The notes below the pieces were generated by a model. It had not been told where the DNA came from and ran no database searches. It saw nothing but the letters and a program-made list of their open reading frames with translations. This document shows positions 26,219 through 38,579 of a stretch of 64,000 nucleotides of DNA, one piece after another (position 1 is the first letter of the stretch; each line of letters starts with the position of its first letter). The stretch is from NCBI RefSeq assembly GCF_017562075.2, contig NC_054082.1:40718442-40782441 (forward strand). Direction: 5' to 3'. A program made the position numbers and the translations under genes. The DNA comes from Anopheles merus. Taxonomy: Eukaryota > Arthropoda > Insecta > Diptera > Culicidae.

Positions 26219-29200
26219 TGAACATGTAATGTATCGGTCCGTCCGGGCGTGCGAAAATGGGAGCCGCTTTCGGTGCGACTTTCCTATTAGAGTAGTCGCA
26301 TCACGTACACGAGTCTTTTGAGCACGCAATACAACAGCAACCGGCCAGAACTATCGCAAACGGGCGGGACATGATGCGTGTTCTACGAGCCAATTGGGAC
26401 CAAAAATAGCACTTTGTCACAAACACACCACAGCGTCCCGAGCCGCCGGTATTTACCACGTGGTGTTGCCGCTCGCTGGCGCAGATCCGACTAATAACAA
26501 CAAAAAACACACGCTCCACAAAACAACAAATCGCACAGGTGGCCTTGGCGAACGTTTGACATTTCCACGCGTCATGCACCGTACCGTAACCGATCACTTC
26601 ATGATCACGGCGTTTTCGTTTCGAATTTTCGCTTCGGCCTCGCAGCAAATCACTTCCGCCTATTTTACCCCCTTTCCGGCAATTTTCCACACTCCCGAAC
26701 GGAAAAACTGTTGAAAATGGGAGGAAAACACGCACCCAATTGACACTAAATGCACACAACGACGCAGCATGCGATATAGATAAACACACTCTTGTTTTGC
26801 TTCTTCTTCTTCTTCCCACTACGAGCGAGAGGCAGACACACACAGACACACGCGAGAGGAAATCGGTTCGGCGGGATCGGTGGTAACGGCACTTTTAAGG
26901 GGCCGGAATTATGCGCCCTTTTTTTGCTCCGCTTGCTACACAGGAACACCTTTCCCTTCACCGCGCGCCACGAAGCCAAATCTTCCCAGCCTCCGGAGCA
27001 GAAGATTGTGACAGAATCTCAGCACACACACACACACAAACACGTCGTTGTACACGAAGCACTTCACGCAATGATCGCACGTCCGCTCACGGGAAGAGCA
27101 GCATTATATCTTGGGCGCACCGAAATTGGGACGGATGGATTTGCACGGAACACACACACACACACACGCGCTAATCGAAGCGCACGTTCGATCAGCTCTT
27201 GAACATCACACACTTAAGCTTTGGCCACACACTGCTGCGCCACTCTAAGAACGAGATTAAATTCCCAAATGCACCACGTCACACACCAGTAGACTGGTTG
27301 CCGGAGCAACGATGAGCACGACGAGCATCCGCAGCAACCGCGCGAGCCGCACCGTCCGAAGGGAACCGTCCGTACGTCTGTACGTGGAGTGCGGACCGAC
27401 AACCACACCACTACACGACACCAGCAGCACTGCCGACGAGCCGAACTGGTTTCTGTCGGTGTCTCTCCCGGCGCGCGCTAGCGAGAGCCAAATTCGTGGA
27501 CGCGTCTCCCGCGACGGGTGCGCAGCTGGGTCGTTGAAAAAAGCGCACCAGGGGAAAGTGGTAGGGGGGGGGAGGTGAGCAATCGCAACTCGCTACAATT
27601 GGAAGATCCAGCGGAGGAGTGCAGGCCGGGAGCTGGTATTTAGGGTGTTTTTCCGATTATTGCAACCCTTACGGGCGCGCGCGCACACACACACACTCAA
27701 ACACACAAACGTTGACGTTGCAGGATCGAGGAATGTCCCGCGGGAGCCTTGTCAGGATGATAGCGGCGGCTGCTGACTCGATCGCTGGCGCACCCCGTCC
27801 GTCCACGGCTTGGGGTTCCGTCTATCTGTGGAAAGAATGCGGTTGCAGGGAAGAAGAATGAGCGAAAGAACACAGCAACACATCGCACACAGGGGCGGGG
27901 AAGGTTGGCGAAGGGAAAAACTGGAATCGGCATCATCGTAGGGTACGAGCGAGATCGCACGCTTTGTTTTCTGTTTGCCCTTTCTTCCATTGAGAAACTC
28001 AGCCTCAGCCACGTTTGGAGTGGAAAGAATGACCTATCGAGTGGTCTGGGGCCGCTTGCACGAAGTAGGCGCAGCAACCACCAGCAAACGGCGAAGGGAC
28101 GTCGTCGTGGTCGTACCGTCGTCGTCATCTTCTTGTGGCCGCCTTTCCCACGGCGCACCGCGGTGGGCTGTGCTGGGCCGACCGAACTGCCGCTACGTCT
28201 CGGTGTGTGTGCGAGTGTGCGTGCACCCGTTTGCGCTTGTGTCTGTGAGTGGGCTGTGCAGTAGGGCACGGCGGCAGAAGTAGGCACAGGTAGAAGCTGT
28301 TCTTGCTGTGTCTTTTCTCCAGGGGCCACCGGGGCAGGGAGTTGGCTAAAGGTAAGTTTACCTTCGATCAGTCCGTGAGATCGGTGAGAGGAGATCACTC
28401 TCGCGCGCTCTTCTGCAACTGAAGGAAGGCATATGCCTCTGCCTGTCGCTCGCGGCCGTCGCTTCTTTTTTGGGTTCGTGCTGGTCAAACGAGCGACCCA
28501 AACCGGTAATATGTGTCAAACGTACCAGAAACAGTTTCGAATTGCTTCTTTTTTTTGGAGGATGTCGTGAAGATCTCAAACAAAAGAGGGCTTCAAACAT
28601 CGACACTTTTTGAATACAGCTTTCATGGCACTTAGGGTAGCGTAGTCGGTAGAATAACATCTCTACAGACACCCTGGGCACATCGAAAACCCTTCTAATG
28701 ACAAGAACCTGTAATCGACCGAGCGAGCGCAAAAGGGCACCGCGGAAGGGAACAGGACACATGTTTCGCTCTCCCTCCGCATTCCAGCGGGCATTTTTCG
28801 CGCGCGTTCGGCTTCTCCAGCTCCCTTTTGTCGACGTTCTGGCAAGAACCAGAATTTTTTCCAAAGGTTTGCTGTATATATACACACACATCCGTAGCAC
28901 ATTGGACACGGTGTGAGTAAAAGGTCATCCGGCGATGATCACCGTGAGGCACTGTCCGATAACGGTTGACCGAGGGATCCTTCTTCGGTGAAGTTTCCAT
29001 TTCACCTGCTGCTGCTGCTGCTTCTCCAGGTTGTACCTGTCACAGGCGATCGAGGCACTCGACTTTTCGCTACGTGGAATCAGAAGCTGCAATTTGTACC
29101 ATACAAAAAGTGCATCGGTGAGTGCAGTTTTGGTTCTCTCTCTCTTTTACCTTCCAGTTGAGGCATGGAACGAACGAATGCTTCGGCGTATATCCATCAT

Positions 29201-32200
29201 CATCAGTACATTCATTATGGTTGCATCAAGAGGGAAAAGAAGGGTCGAATCTACCCTAACCGTTCGTCATGTGCACAATGTATAAAATGTAAGACTGAAC
29301 GCTTGTTTCCGTTAAGAATTGAACGCTTAGGATGACTTATTGCATTTTTTGCCGAATATCTTACTTACTATCTCAGGACGACTGACACTCTTTCTCGAAA
29401 TCTTGTGACCTGACGAAGAACTTGTATGACTTGTCTGTGTTGCAACATTTGCTACTGTCATGTCAGGAACGATTCGAAAAAATAGGTGAGAAACTCAATA
29501 AAGCAGCTTATTGTGTAATTTATAAACCCCGTTTCTTTTCAACGTGTTTTCAAACCCTTATAACTTTTGCAATGATGATCGATTTCTCTACAATGTAGTT
29601 TTAACCCTCCCAAATGACGAAAGACCTCATCAAGCAACTGAAAACACAGGATCCCAAAAATATTTGCCTTTCGTCAACAACAACACCAAAACTGCTCGCA
29701 CCATAATTACAGTGCACTGCAACTGAGTTTGATGACACGGTGGTCCGAGCACACCATCGAATCGCCATGATCCATCGCACCTTCACTGTATGGCTTCGTT
29801 GCCGGTTACAAGACACCCCGCAACACGTACAAGCGAAAATGCTAAGACCCGCTCACCTTTTTCCTCCATACCAGGGGTGATACTGCCGTGCGACTGCTAC
29901 CGTGGCCATTGAACTACCCACCACCCGTGTCCAGTCCAAACGTTCTATCAAACGTTACGAAGCGTTTCGGGAACCGGAAAGTAAACCAACTCATCGGAAC
30001 CACTGGGCGATGTGCACGGCTTAAGAATGTGCGACCAGCTCTCGGGAATGTAGCAGAGGAGTGTTTTGCGTTTTGTTTATTTACACGGAGCGCGCTCGGG
30101 ATGGTGTTTTGGACAACCGGTGCCAACCGTTTGCAGTTGCCGCTTGGTTTTGTTTTGTTCTTTGATTTGTGAGTTACAACGTTGCGTGGTGCGCGGCATT
30201 TCCTTCCTTTACGATGCAGCTTAGGCAACTTTACAAGATGCCAGCGAGTTTAGATTTAGAAGCATTGCACAACTGCTTCACATCCGATGGAAGACAAAAA
30301 AGAGGGCTTTACAACATTCAGATAAATTATGCCATTTTTATAAGATTACATACTAATTCGCTCACAATTGATGACTTCTGACATTTCAATTATCTACATT
30401 TGCATAGCAACGATTGTTGCAAGACTTTCAATGGTCAATGGTTTTACATAGTTCTCTCATTAATGATAGCAGCGCTCTCGTTTCCCAAAACATTAATTAT
30501 CAACGAGACTGTCCAAATGCCGGCCCGCTACCGTTAGGGTTCGGCTGCGTTTGGAATGAAGTCGTCCAAACTCAATTATTACTCACAGCTCATCAAGAGT
30601 ACTTATGACACAACTTCGCATCAAAAGAAGAAAAAAAAACTCCCCACTAAAAGAAGGTCAGCATTATTTACGCATTTTCTAGCCCGTCAAATTCACCTTC
30701 CAACGTGTTTTCAAAGGGGAACCTTTGCTTACCTTTTCTTGCGCAAGCTGTCCCCAACACTCGTCTGATATTTGTACACGACGGCCACTGTCACAAAATG
30801 GCCTTTTTTCGAGGGTTTGAAGAGCTACATTTTCCCAACGGAATAGAAACATTCAAACCGTAACCGTTTGCCGTTTCCAAACACTCGGCCCCTCGCTCTC
30901 ATGGGGAGCTGTTTAGCCGGGGAACTGGTGGTTGATTGAGTTGCTCTGCGAGGAGGAGTGGATTAGGGGAGGGTGGGGAAGGGCAGTGGGACCGATTCAT
31001 TATTTCAATGCAGGTCGGAGAGGGTTTTTCACGATCTTCCACGAGCTGGCCCCACTAGCCGTGATGCAAGGTGCAGGTGCTTTGCGTCCGATTCCTCGGC
31101 GTCCGGCCGAACGCCCAAGGATTTATGATAATGGGTGTACCGTGTCTTCTGCTTGCCGCTTTTGCTGGCGGTGCAGAATGGCAGCACGACTACGGTCGGC
31201 CAGCAGAGTACAGTAATTGAATAATACGGTTGGAAAGTTCTACAACAGGGTGGGAAAAAATCAGCAATTCCACTGCCGAACACGATAAGCTGTGTGCCTG
31301 CCGGCTCGATGAAACACCACCAAACACCAAACCACAATCTCATTCGCTAAAGCTGAGCCAAAGAGCCGCAGCGCGATGTGTCTTCATAAGCGGTGAGATC
31401 GGGTCCGGGCTAAGCAGAAACCGTTTCGATTGTTGAGCGTTCCCAGGGCGAGAAAAGTGATTAAATCATAACAAAAATGCCTTTAAAAACGGATTCCCGA
31501 ATGCTAGGCTGTTGGGTTGACAATTCCACGAACTTATTGGAGTAGTGTTTTTTCGCAGTGCACGATATAATTACAAGGTTCTTTGTTTTTTTTTTTTTGC
31601 CAACGTAATAGCATCGGAAGCTACTTTACACTTAATTAAACCACAGACCGCGCGATCAGGGCGGTACCGTACGGCGAAGCGACGCGCTCTGGACGGGTAT
31701 TAATGTTACTGGGACTCGGGACCGGCCACTCGAGCATAATGGATGGTCATTTTAACGGATTTCTCGCACAGCTCGGATCCAACCAATCCCGGAAGTTTGA
31801 CGATCGCGATCTAAGTTGTTATGATCGCAACTTCGTCTCAGGGGTTCTCTGGCGTTGGCACGAGAAGAGAACGCGTTTGGATGGTCTGTGGCATTAGGAA
31901 GTGTACGTGAGAATATTGGAAACATATTTCCTGAGCAGTGTCTGAAAGATGGATTATTTTTAGAAAGCCTTGGACAATCTTAAGTAAAACTTCTTCAAAA
32001 TTTAACACACATACAATCTTTCCGCAAGTAATTCCAAAACACACACAAAAGGCATGCAAAAAAGCCATAAAATGCAGAAACTAAAAAGCTGCTCCCCATG
32101 ATCAGCGCAAGAAAAACCGTGCCCTCCGCCCAATGAACCAGATAGAAGACACGCTACAATTACGCTGTCTTGCCAGAGTGGGCTGCTCAGGAAGCAAAAC

Positions 32201-33329
32201 ACACACACACTGAACCCCGCGTAGTCTAAGCCCCGCGCGGTCACAAAAACAACACCACGACCACGAGCGAGTTTGACCGGAAACCGGAAAGCTTCGGAAA
32301 GCCGCGGTGAGCCGCCCGGGGTGCGAGGTCTTTGCACCTGATCCGGACAAAATTATTCCTTTCGCGACGACCACGACGGTATGCGGTATGTGCTGCCCGT
32401 GGAACGTGAAACATTCCGGCCGTATATATGCATGCGGCCGTCTTTCACCTCACGCCGCCCCGGCTCCACCCGGATGGAAAAGAAATAGAACGAGTACAGG
32501 GCCTGTAATCTGCGCTCGGTGCATAATTAATTCTACGTCTATGTGCCAATCTATATTCTACCATCATTACACTATGTGCAGCTCCCCCACCGCCCACCCA
32601 CTCCACTCCTCGTCCCTTCCGTACATACTCGTAATTCCACCCCGCGTAATTGAAACAACATCCAAGCACGTAGCTTTATTGCGCGTACTGTTGCTTTTCC
32701 TGCAGTTGCTTCTAGCTGGATGTGTTCTTTCTCTGCCATCTGCTATTCGTTATGTTTTTCTTCGTCTTCTTCTATGTGTGCCCCCACCTTCTGCAGCATA
32801 GAGCGGACTGCTCCATTTTCCTCACCTGTTTCCGGGGGCCGGGGATGGTGGGAAAATCGGGTGGGTTTGAAATGCGGGAAGACAACCGAAGAACCGAATC
32901 GACCTACTCATACCGGGCACAACCAGGCTGGTCGGATGAAGATCGGCAGTAATTATAAATGATTGAAAAATTATGCACCTAACTGAACGATGGATAGATG
33001 TCCAGGCGAGATCGTTCCTTGCCTAATGGGCTGGCTACAGCTGTACTTCGTAGCTGTATCTTTAAACGGAGACCCATAACAGTCTTGATAGACTATCTGG
33101 AGCACAGTTTTGTAAGAGGCGTACGATAGCTAATTATTGGTGACGATCGCGAGACGCAAGCATAACATTTACCCCTAGGGAGACATAATAGCGAGGACAA
33201 TCTTTTAAACGGATCATCGATGTTTCTAGTGTTTGCAGAAGTTTGTTACGTTTACATGTTCTTTGTACATATTCTAGCCTTAATTTGTCCTGAATTTCGC
33301 TCATCTTACGAGTAAGTTTCTATATCAGT

Positions 33330-33790
33330 TTGCTGAATTCGGTTAGGTCAAACAACAGTTTCTGTACTTAAGATAGGTTCCAAATCAACACCCGGGGTAA
33401 CATAGGTTCGGAGTTAGTCACAGGGTTCGGATATGTTTGATGTCTCAGCGCCAAAATACCTGTTCATTATCAGTTCCACGATCTTGTTACGTTAGGGGTT
33501 TGTTCCAGTTCCTCGCCGATTCGATCTCTTTCAGAACATGTATGAGTTAAATATCAGTTCCAGTACCATTTCTAGATCCAAGCTGGCCAAAGGTGCTTGC
33601 TGATGTCTTCATCAATAGTGATATGGAGAGCTGAATACAGAAACATTTCAATTCATTGCGATCGTTCGAGATCGATTCCAAATCCAGGATTAGTTTAAGC
33701 GCAAATCCTGGACAGTTTTAGGTTCAAAATTTATCAGACTTTCTATCCGGTCCAGAACATGGAAAGATTCGAAGCTAAAATCATCACAGC
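33330..33790. repeat. Degenerate repeats of ggttcc / cagttcca motifs
   Basis: Variants of ggttccaaatc, ggttcgga, atcagttccacgatc, gttccagttcctcg, atcagttccagtacc, gattccaaatccag and ggttcaaaattt recur at irregular spacing of roughly 20-60 bp. The pattern suggests a decayed tandem array or transposon relic. Period and family are not determinable by eye. Confidence 0.35.
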
Positions 33791-35847
33791 TTTAAGAACC
33801 TTTCCGCTTCTGTGGGCTCAGGTGTTTCTGAACATATTGGAATTCCGTTACGCTGCTCAGCTATTGGTTCAAATTATGTAGTGTTTTAAAAACATAAATT
33901 AAATTATACTTAATTTTGTGGTGAACAACAGAAAACCTGTTGTACTGTTGATAAACAAATTTCACTAAAGTTGTGCCCGGGCAGGATACTTCATACCGTT
34001 TAATGTTATTAACGGTTGGTAACCTACTTAATTCCAGTTTATAATTTCCATGCATACAATCGAAGACAATATTCGATTCTTGCTCTTGTGTTTTTTGGTT
34101 GTCAACCCGCCATCCTGTGCAGCCATGTAAACAGGATAATTACGCTCTTATGCGCTCAATGATCATTTAATTTAACAGGTTTTTTTGTGAAAGTTAATGG
34201 GCAGAAAGTGCATTTACCCGTATTACGTGCACATCAATAGTAAACTGTAATGTTGATGTAGCGCAGAGCTTTTATAACTTAAAAGTGTATGGGAATTTCT
34301 GTCCGCTTCATTTCGTGCTTGTTGATAGCTAATGGTGCACATCAACCCGCCTGCTTTGCTGGTTTCATTAAATGGTTATTTTTAACACCTATCTCCCAAC
34401 TGAACGGCCAGTGTGGTTATGGGTGAAGATCACTTTTGCTGATTCATAAATTGATTAATCGGTCGCTTCGGTCTGATATTTTGCTAGCAATTATTCAATT
34501 CACCCAATCCGTCCATTTGCCTTCTCGAAACGCAACACCACTCCACCCATTACAGCCTCCCTACACCCTACCGTCTATGCGATCAACAGTGATATGCTTA
34601 TTGAAAGAAGAAGGGGGAAAACAATATGCATGCTCTTAAAGGCATTTCGAAAATGTTGTTGGGCCGGCCCGGTACAAACGAACGCGAAGAAAACGGACAA
34701 GCGTACATAAAACGCTGCCTTGGTTTTCGTCACTGGAACCGGTTTCGCTGATTTTTGGCTTCTTTTTATGTCTTGTTTTTTTCTGCTTTTTTGCCAAAAT
34801 CATAACGAAAGATCCGAAACACCAGCCAACGCGTTTTATGGCGGTTTTTTTTTTGTATTTCTCTTCCCAAGGTATGCCAACCCGAAGCGACAGCGGAAGC
34901 CATAACATTTAGAACCTTTACATAAGAGATTGACATTAGTTCGGGGATCAAAATTTACAGTTTTAATTCAGCTACTATGAATAGCATTTTGTGATCAAGG
35001 GGAAAACGACTCAACTCGTTTGATCGAATGTGAGGTTGAGACCTTTTTTATTTAGAATGCTACAACTATTTCCAGACAAACTCCTATTTGTTTTGTGCAC
35101 TACGCACTTCGTTCAAGCATTTGTTTCGTCTCTGTGGTTTCCTGCAAACAGATGCACGCATACACACAACACCAACTATCCGCATCATCATCCGGCCGGG
35201 TGTAATAAAACGTCACCTAGTTTAGAGCTGTTTGTCACTTTGCTAAGCATACGCACCTGTACGAAAATGTTTGCTTTATGCATACATTGCTGCACGGCGA
35301 ACAAACGATCTGTTTGGCCAAGATGTCAAAACAGGCAAATGCTTTCTGTATTAATGCAACAGTACAATTTAAAGTGAAAGGAACAAATGCCCTTTTGCTT
35401 ACAACCATTGACGAAGGAATGTGCTTTTCACGCTACAAATTCACACTAAATAATACGCACGCACTCACTGTCCGCGTGCGAAGAGCTAAACATTTCGACC
35501 CATTTATGGGAACACCGGTAATACACAGCACCCGTACCCGTACCATTAACCAGTTAGGCCAAAAGTGTGCACACTCAATTCCTTTTTTTATAACACCGGT
35601 CTCCCTACGAACCTTTAGCACAGAAGACAACGCTCTCTGAAAATACCAGGCCACTGTGTGGTGTAAAGCACCGCGAGATTCGTCATTCAAACGCGCGAAC
35701 AGCCTCAAAGGGTAAAATACGCCTGCGGGACGCGCAGGTAAAAACGACCGTTACAACTCGCGCGCGACGCACTGCACAACCGCACACACGCAGCAGCTCG
35801 AACCGTTTGCGGATCACAACAAAACGCAACTCACCCCAAGCAGGAAG

Positions 35848-35868
35848 CAGAGAGAGAGAGAGAGAGAG
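35848..35868 (+). repeat. (AG)n microsatellite
   Basis: About 10 AG units; no association with a gene seen. Confidence 0.9.
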
Positions 35869-38335
35869 TGTGAGCATGGCAAGCCGCGTTGTTAAGGTGA
35901 TGATCAACGAATACGATTTCGGATGCACAACGGAACCTTACAAATGTTTGAGCTAAACGTAAAAAGCTATGCGGTTGTTTTAGTTTTCTTTTAGTAAGTT
36001 GATTTGCTTTAGAATATATAGGGTTTTGCAAGTCAGTTTAAAATGTGAACATTGTTATTCACCGCATGCAAAATGTTGTTCGACATCGATCTGATGTTTC
36101 ATTTTCATCATCATAATTTTAAATTTCTACAGCATGATTTTCAACACGACTTAAGCTGGATTGAGCTGGACAGTTCTTTGGTATGTGTTAAAAATCATGA
36201 GTTGAAACTGAAATTTATGTTGAAACAAATAAACCATTTGACAGCTGTTGAAAACCATCTTGGATACGGTGAATAACAATGTTTACAATCGAAACTGACT
36301 TGGAAAACCCTGTGAAATGTGAAGTGAAATAGAGGAAATAGAAATCAACATATTAAATCATTTCAGTATGAATTTCTATGGGATTATCCAATAATAAATA
36401 TTCTTTAATTTCATCGTTAAATAGAGGAATTATTTGAAAATAAAATTAAAATCAACATTCAATAATTTGTATTTATATTTTTAATCATTGTCATTAAATA
36501 TTTGAAAATGTATTGGTCATTTTCGTAATTTCCCGCAAAACTGGATTGAACCAATTGTAAATACCAACAACAATTTTCTAATAATTGTAGATACCAAATC
36601 GATATAAATCATAGTTTTTCAGAAATCGTTGATCCTAAGGAGCTTATTGTCAACATTTTGTTCTATTTTTTTGTCTAACAATTCTTTCTTTTTCAACATC
36701 AATCGTAAAGCAAACTTTTACTTTAAGTATTATCTTCTTTTTCATTCGCGTAACGACGAAACGGACATGCCAGTCTTAACAGGCTTCCTAGTATCTATCT
36801 ATCCCATTCGGTTATGCGAGCTACCGCATCTATCTAGTAGAAATCGGGGTGACTCTTCTATTTAATTTCTAAAATAATACACTGTTTCCAACATAACAGC
36901 TTTTTCCGAAAGTCGCATGAAAAAATAAATATAACAAAAAAAAGGGGTTTGATTGCATCTTCTTGTAGAAAACTGTGTTAATCATCTCATTCTATTTTCA
37001 TTTTTACAATTTCTTTAACATCAAACTATTAAATCAAATCTCTAACCAGCAAAAAACTAAAGGTTGATTTATATCCTTTGCATTTATTTATTTTTTATTT
37101 GCATTAAATTAATACCCATTTAACAGTACAACCATCCCTTTCTCTAACTAATTATATCATACTGTGGGAATCACTGGTTAGTGACTAGATGTTGTTTTCG
37201 TTTTTTTTGTTACGCCAGACAAGTACCGTCCAAGTTATGACGAACATAAGTTCGACACCCGTCAAATATGTTGGGGAAAAATGTGACAAATATGTTTGTC
37301 ATCCATCAACAGGGTGTTAATACTTTCTCGTAATAGCAGGAGCGATTTAGTTTCAATTCGATGGCCTATTTTTTTGGATGTACATGAAGCGTATGAGTAA
37401 TATTTTTTTATTTATTGTTCTAAAAAGTTTGAGTTTATTAGTACTAAATCCGGTAATCGATCGACCATTATCTCCATTGACGATCCTGCGGCGGGTGAAA
37501 TGAAGCTATAGAGTTTGCAGTTGAAACATTGATACACCTAGAGGAGTTTCTTCATCGCAGAAAAAAGGAAAATCTATAACCAAAAACCGGACAGACAAAC
37601 ATTTCTGTATGTGCATCAAAACATTGTTCGATTCGACGCGAATATAATGTAGATGTTGTTGTTGTTGAAATCTAAAATCTTGTTCTACTGTGGTCTGTTG
37701 ATACAAATACATCCTCAAGAGATTGCAAAATGTTAATACCCCTCATAGGTTTTGCATCCAACTCGAAATCAATAACTTGGCACAGCTCAATGGAAGCTGT
37801 GCAATAGTTTATTTCAGACATAATCCTTCAACTCTTCCAATCCAATCCCTTCCCTTTGCTCTCAGCAACAATCATCTCCTGCGTTCGCTATGGTTTGCAA
37901 TTGATTTACCTTTGCCAAAGCCTTCAACACGTACCCGATCAATACTGCAGCTGGCAAATGTCATCCCATAATTGTAACACAAGCCACCTTGGCAGTGAAA
38001 AACGGTGCCAACCACTCACGAGACAGCAACCACACATTGCTGCCCCATTGCTCGACTGTGAAGGTGCCACAGGTATTTGGAAAACCGCAGACGAGTTTAA
38101 TAATTATAAATATAAGATGGTGATGAAAATAATTCAACCCCTTTCTACTCTACCGACCCTCTGATCGCACAAAAGCGATCATGCTCACCTCGCTCACTTG
38201 AGTTTCGATCGATGGAAAATGGTGTCGGATGCGACGCCGTTGCACTTGCAGATTCAGTTTCCCAGCACCGATCGGGTGAATCGCATGGTCATTGGTCACC
38301 GGATCGGGCAATCAGCAGAAACTGCTTCCGCGCAT

Positions 38336-38370
38336 TCAGTGTAGTGTTACTGGCGGTTGGCGTTAGGTTC
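38336..38370 (+). promoter_or_regulatory. Candidate initiator (TCAGT) with DPE-like GGTTC
   Basis: TCAGT at 38336-38340 matches the insect initiator core, and GGTTC at 38366-38370 lies close to the +28 to +32 downstream promoter element position (off by about one base). It is about 140 bp upstream of a candidate coding exon at 38478. Both motifs are short and could be chance. Confidence 0.3.
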
Positions 38371-38477
38371 GCCACTGACCACTGCCGAGTGGCGGCCGTC
38401 CTGTCGTTGTGCACTGCGACTCCGACCCGTCTTGAAGCGTCAGGTTACGAAACGACGAACCAGTTACGCGTGTCAAG

Positions 38478-38579
38478 ATGAGTACGTTTAAACAACGGCA
38501 AAGCATAGCAAATCTGCTGCTGGGCACAAATATGAACGATGACGAAGATGCCCGGAAAATCATTTTCACCTCGAACTGT
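38478..38579 (+). CDS. Candidate first coding exon (34 codons), possibly alternative start of the F-box gene
   Basis: ATG followed by 34 clean codons (MSTFKQRQSIANLLLG, then a segment containing NDDEDARKI, ending FTSNC) and a strong GTAAGT donor in phase 0. No downstream partner exon with a phase-0 acceptor is obvious before the F-box gene. The F-box gene's second exon (42311) also begins in phase 0, so this exon could replace the 31-codon exon at 42063. Composition is unlike the surrounding AT-rich DNA. A candidate initiator lies about 140 bp upstream. It may equally belong to a different transcript or be chance. Confidence 0.4.

Larger units (their letters stand above)
26219..38477. other. 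12 kb gene-poor region
   Basis: The left part must contain the tetraspan gene's promoter and any 5' UTR exons. AC dinucleotide runs occur near 27024-27042, 27151-27168 and 27686-27706. Open frames in 26301-28909 on the minus strand have no recognisable content and lie in GC-rich, repeat-laden DNA. A run of degenerate repeats lies at about 33330-33790. An AG run is at 35848-35868. I see no convincing exon, RNA gene or intact transposon here. Confidence 0.5.

Noticed and set aside
25763..26321. Plus-strand frames opposite the tetraspan N-terminal exon
   Set aside because: Shadows produced by repeated trinucleotides (poly-Gly and poly-Asn codons read in reverse).
27697..28488. 263-codon minus-strand open frame
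   Set aside because: GC-rich DNA with no recognisable domain, basic low-complexity content, no splice partner, and overlapping frames of similar length on both strands.
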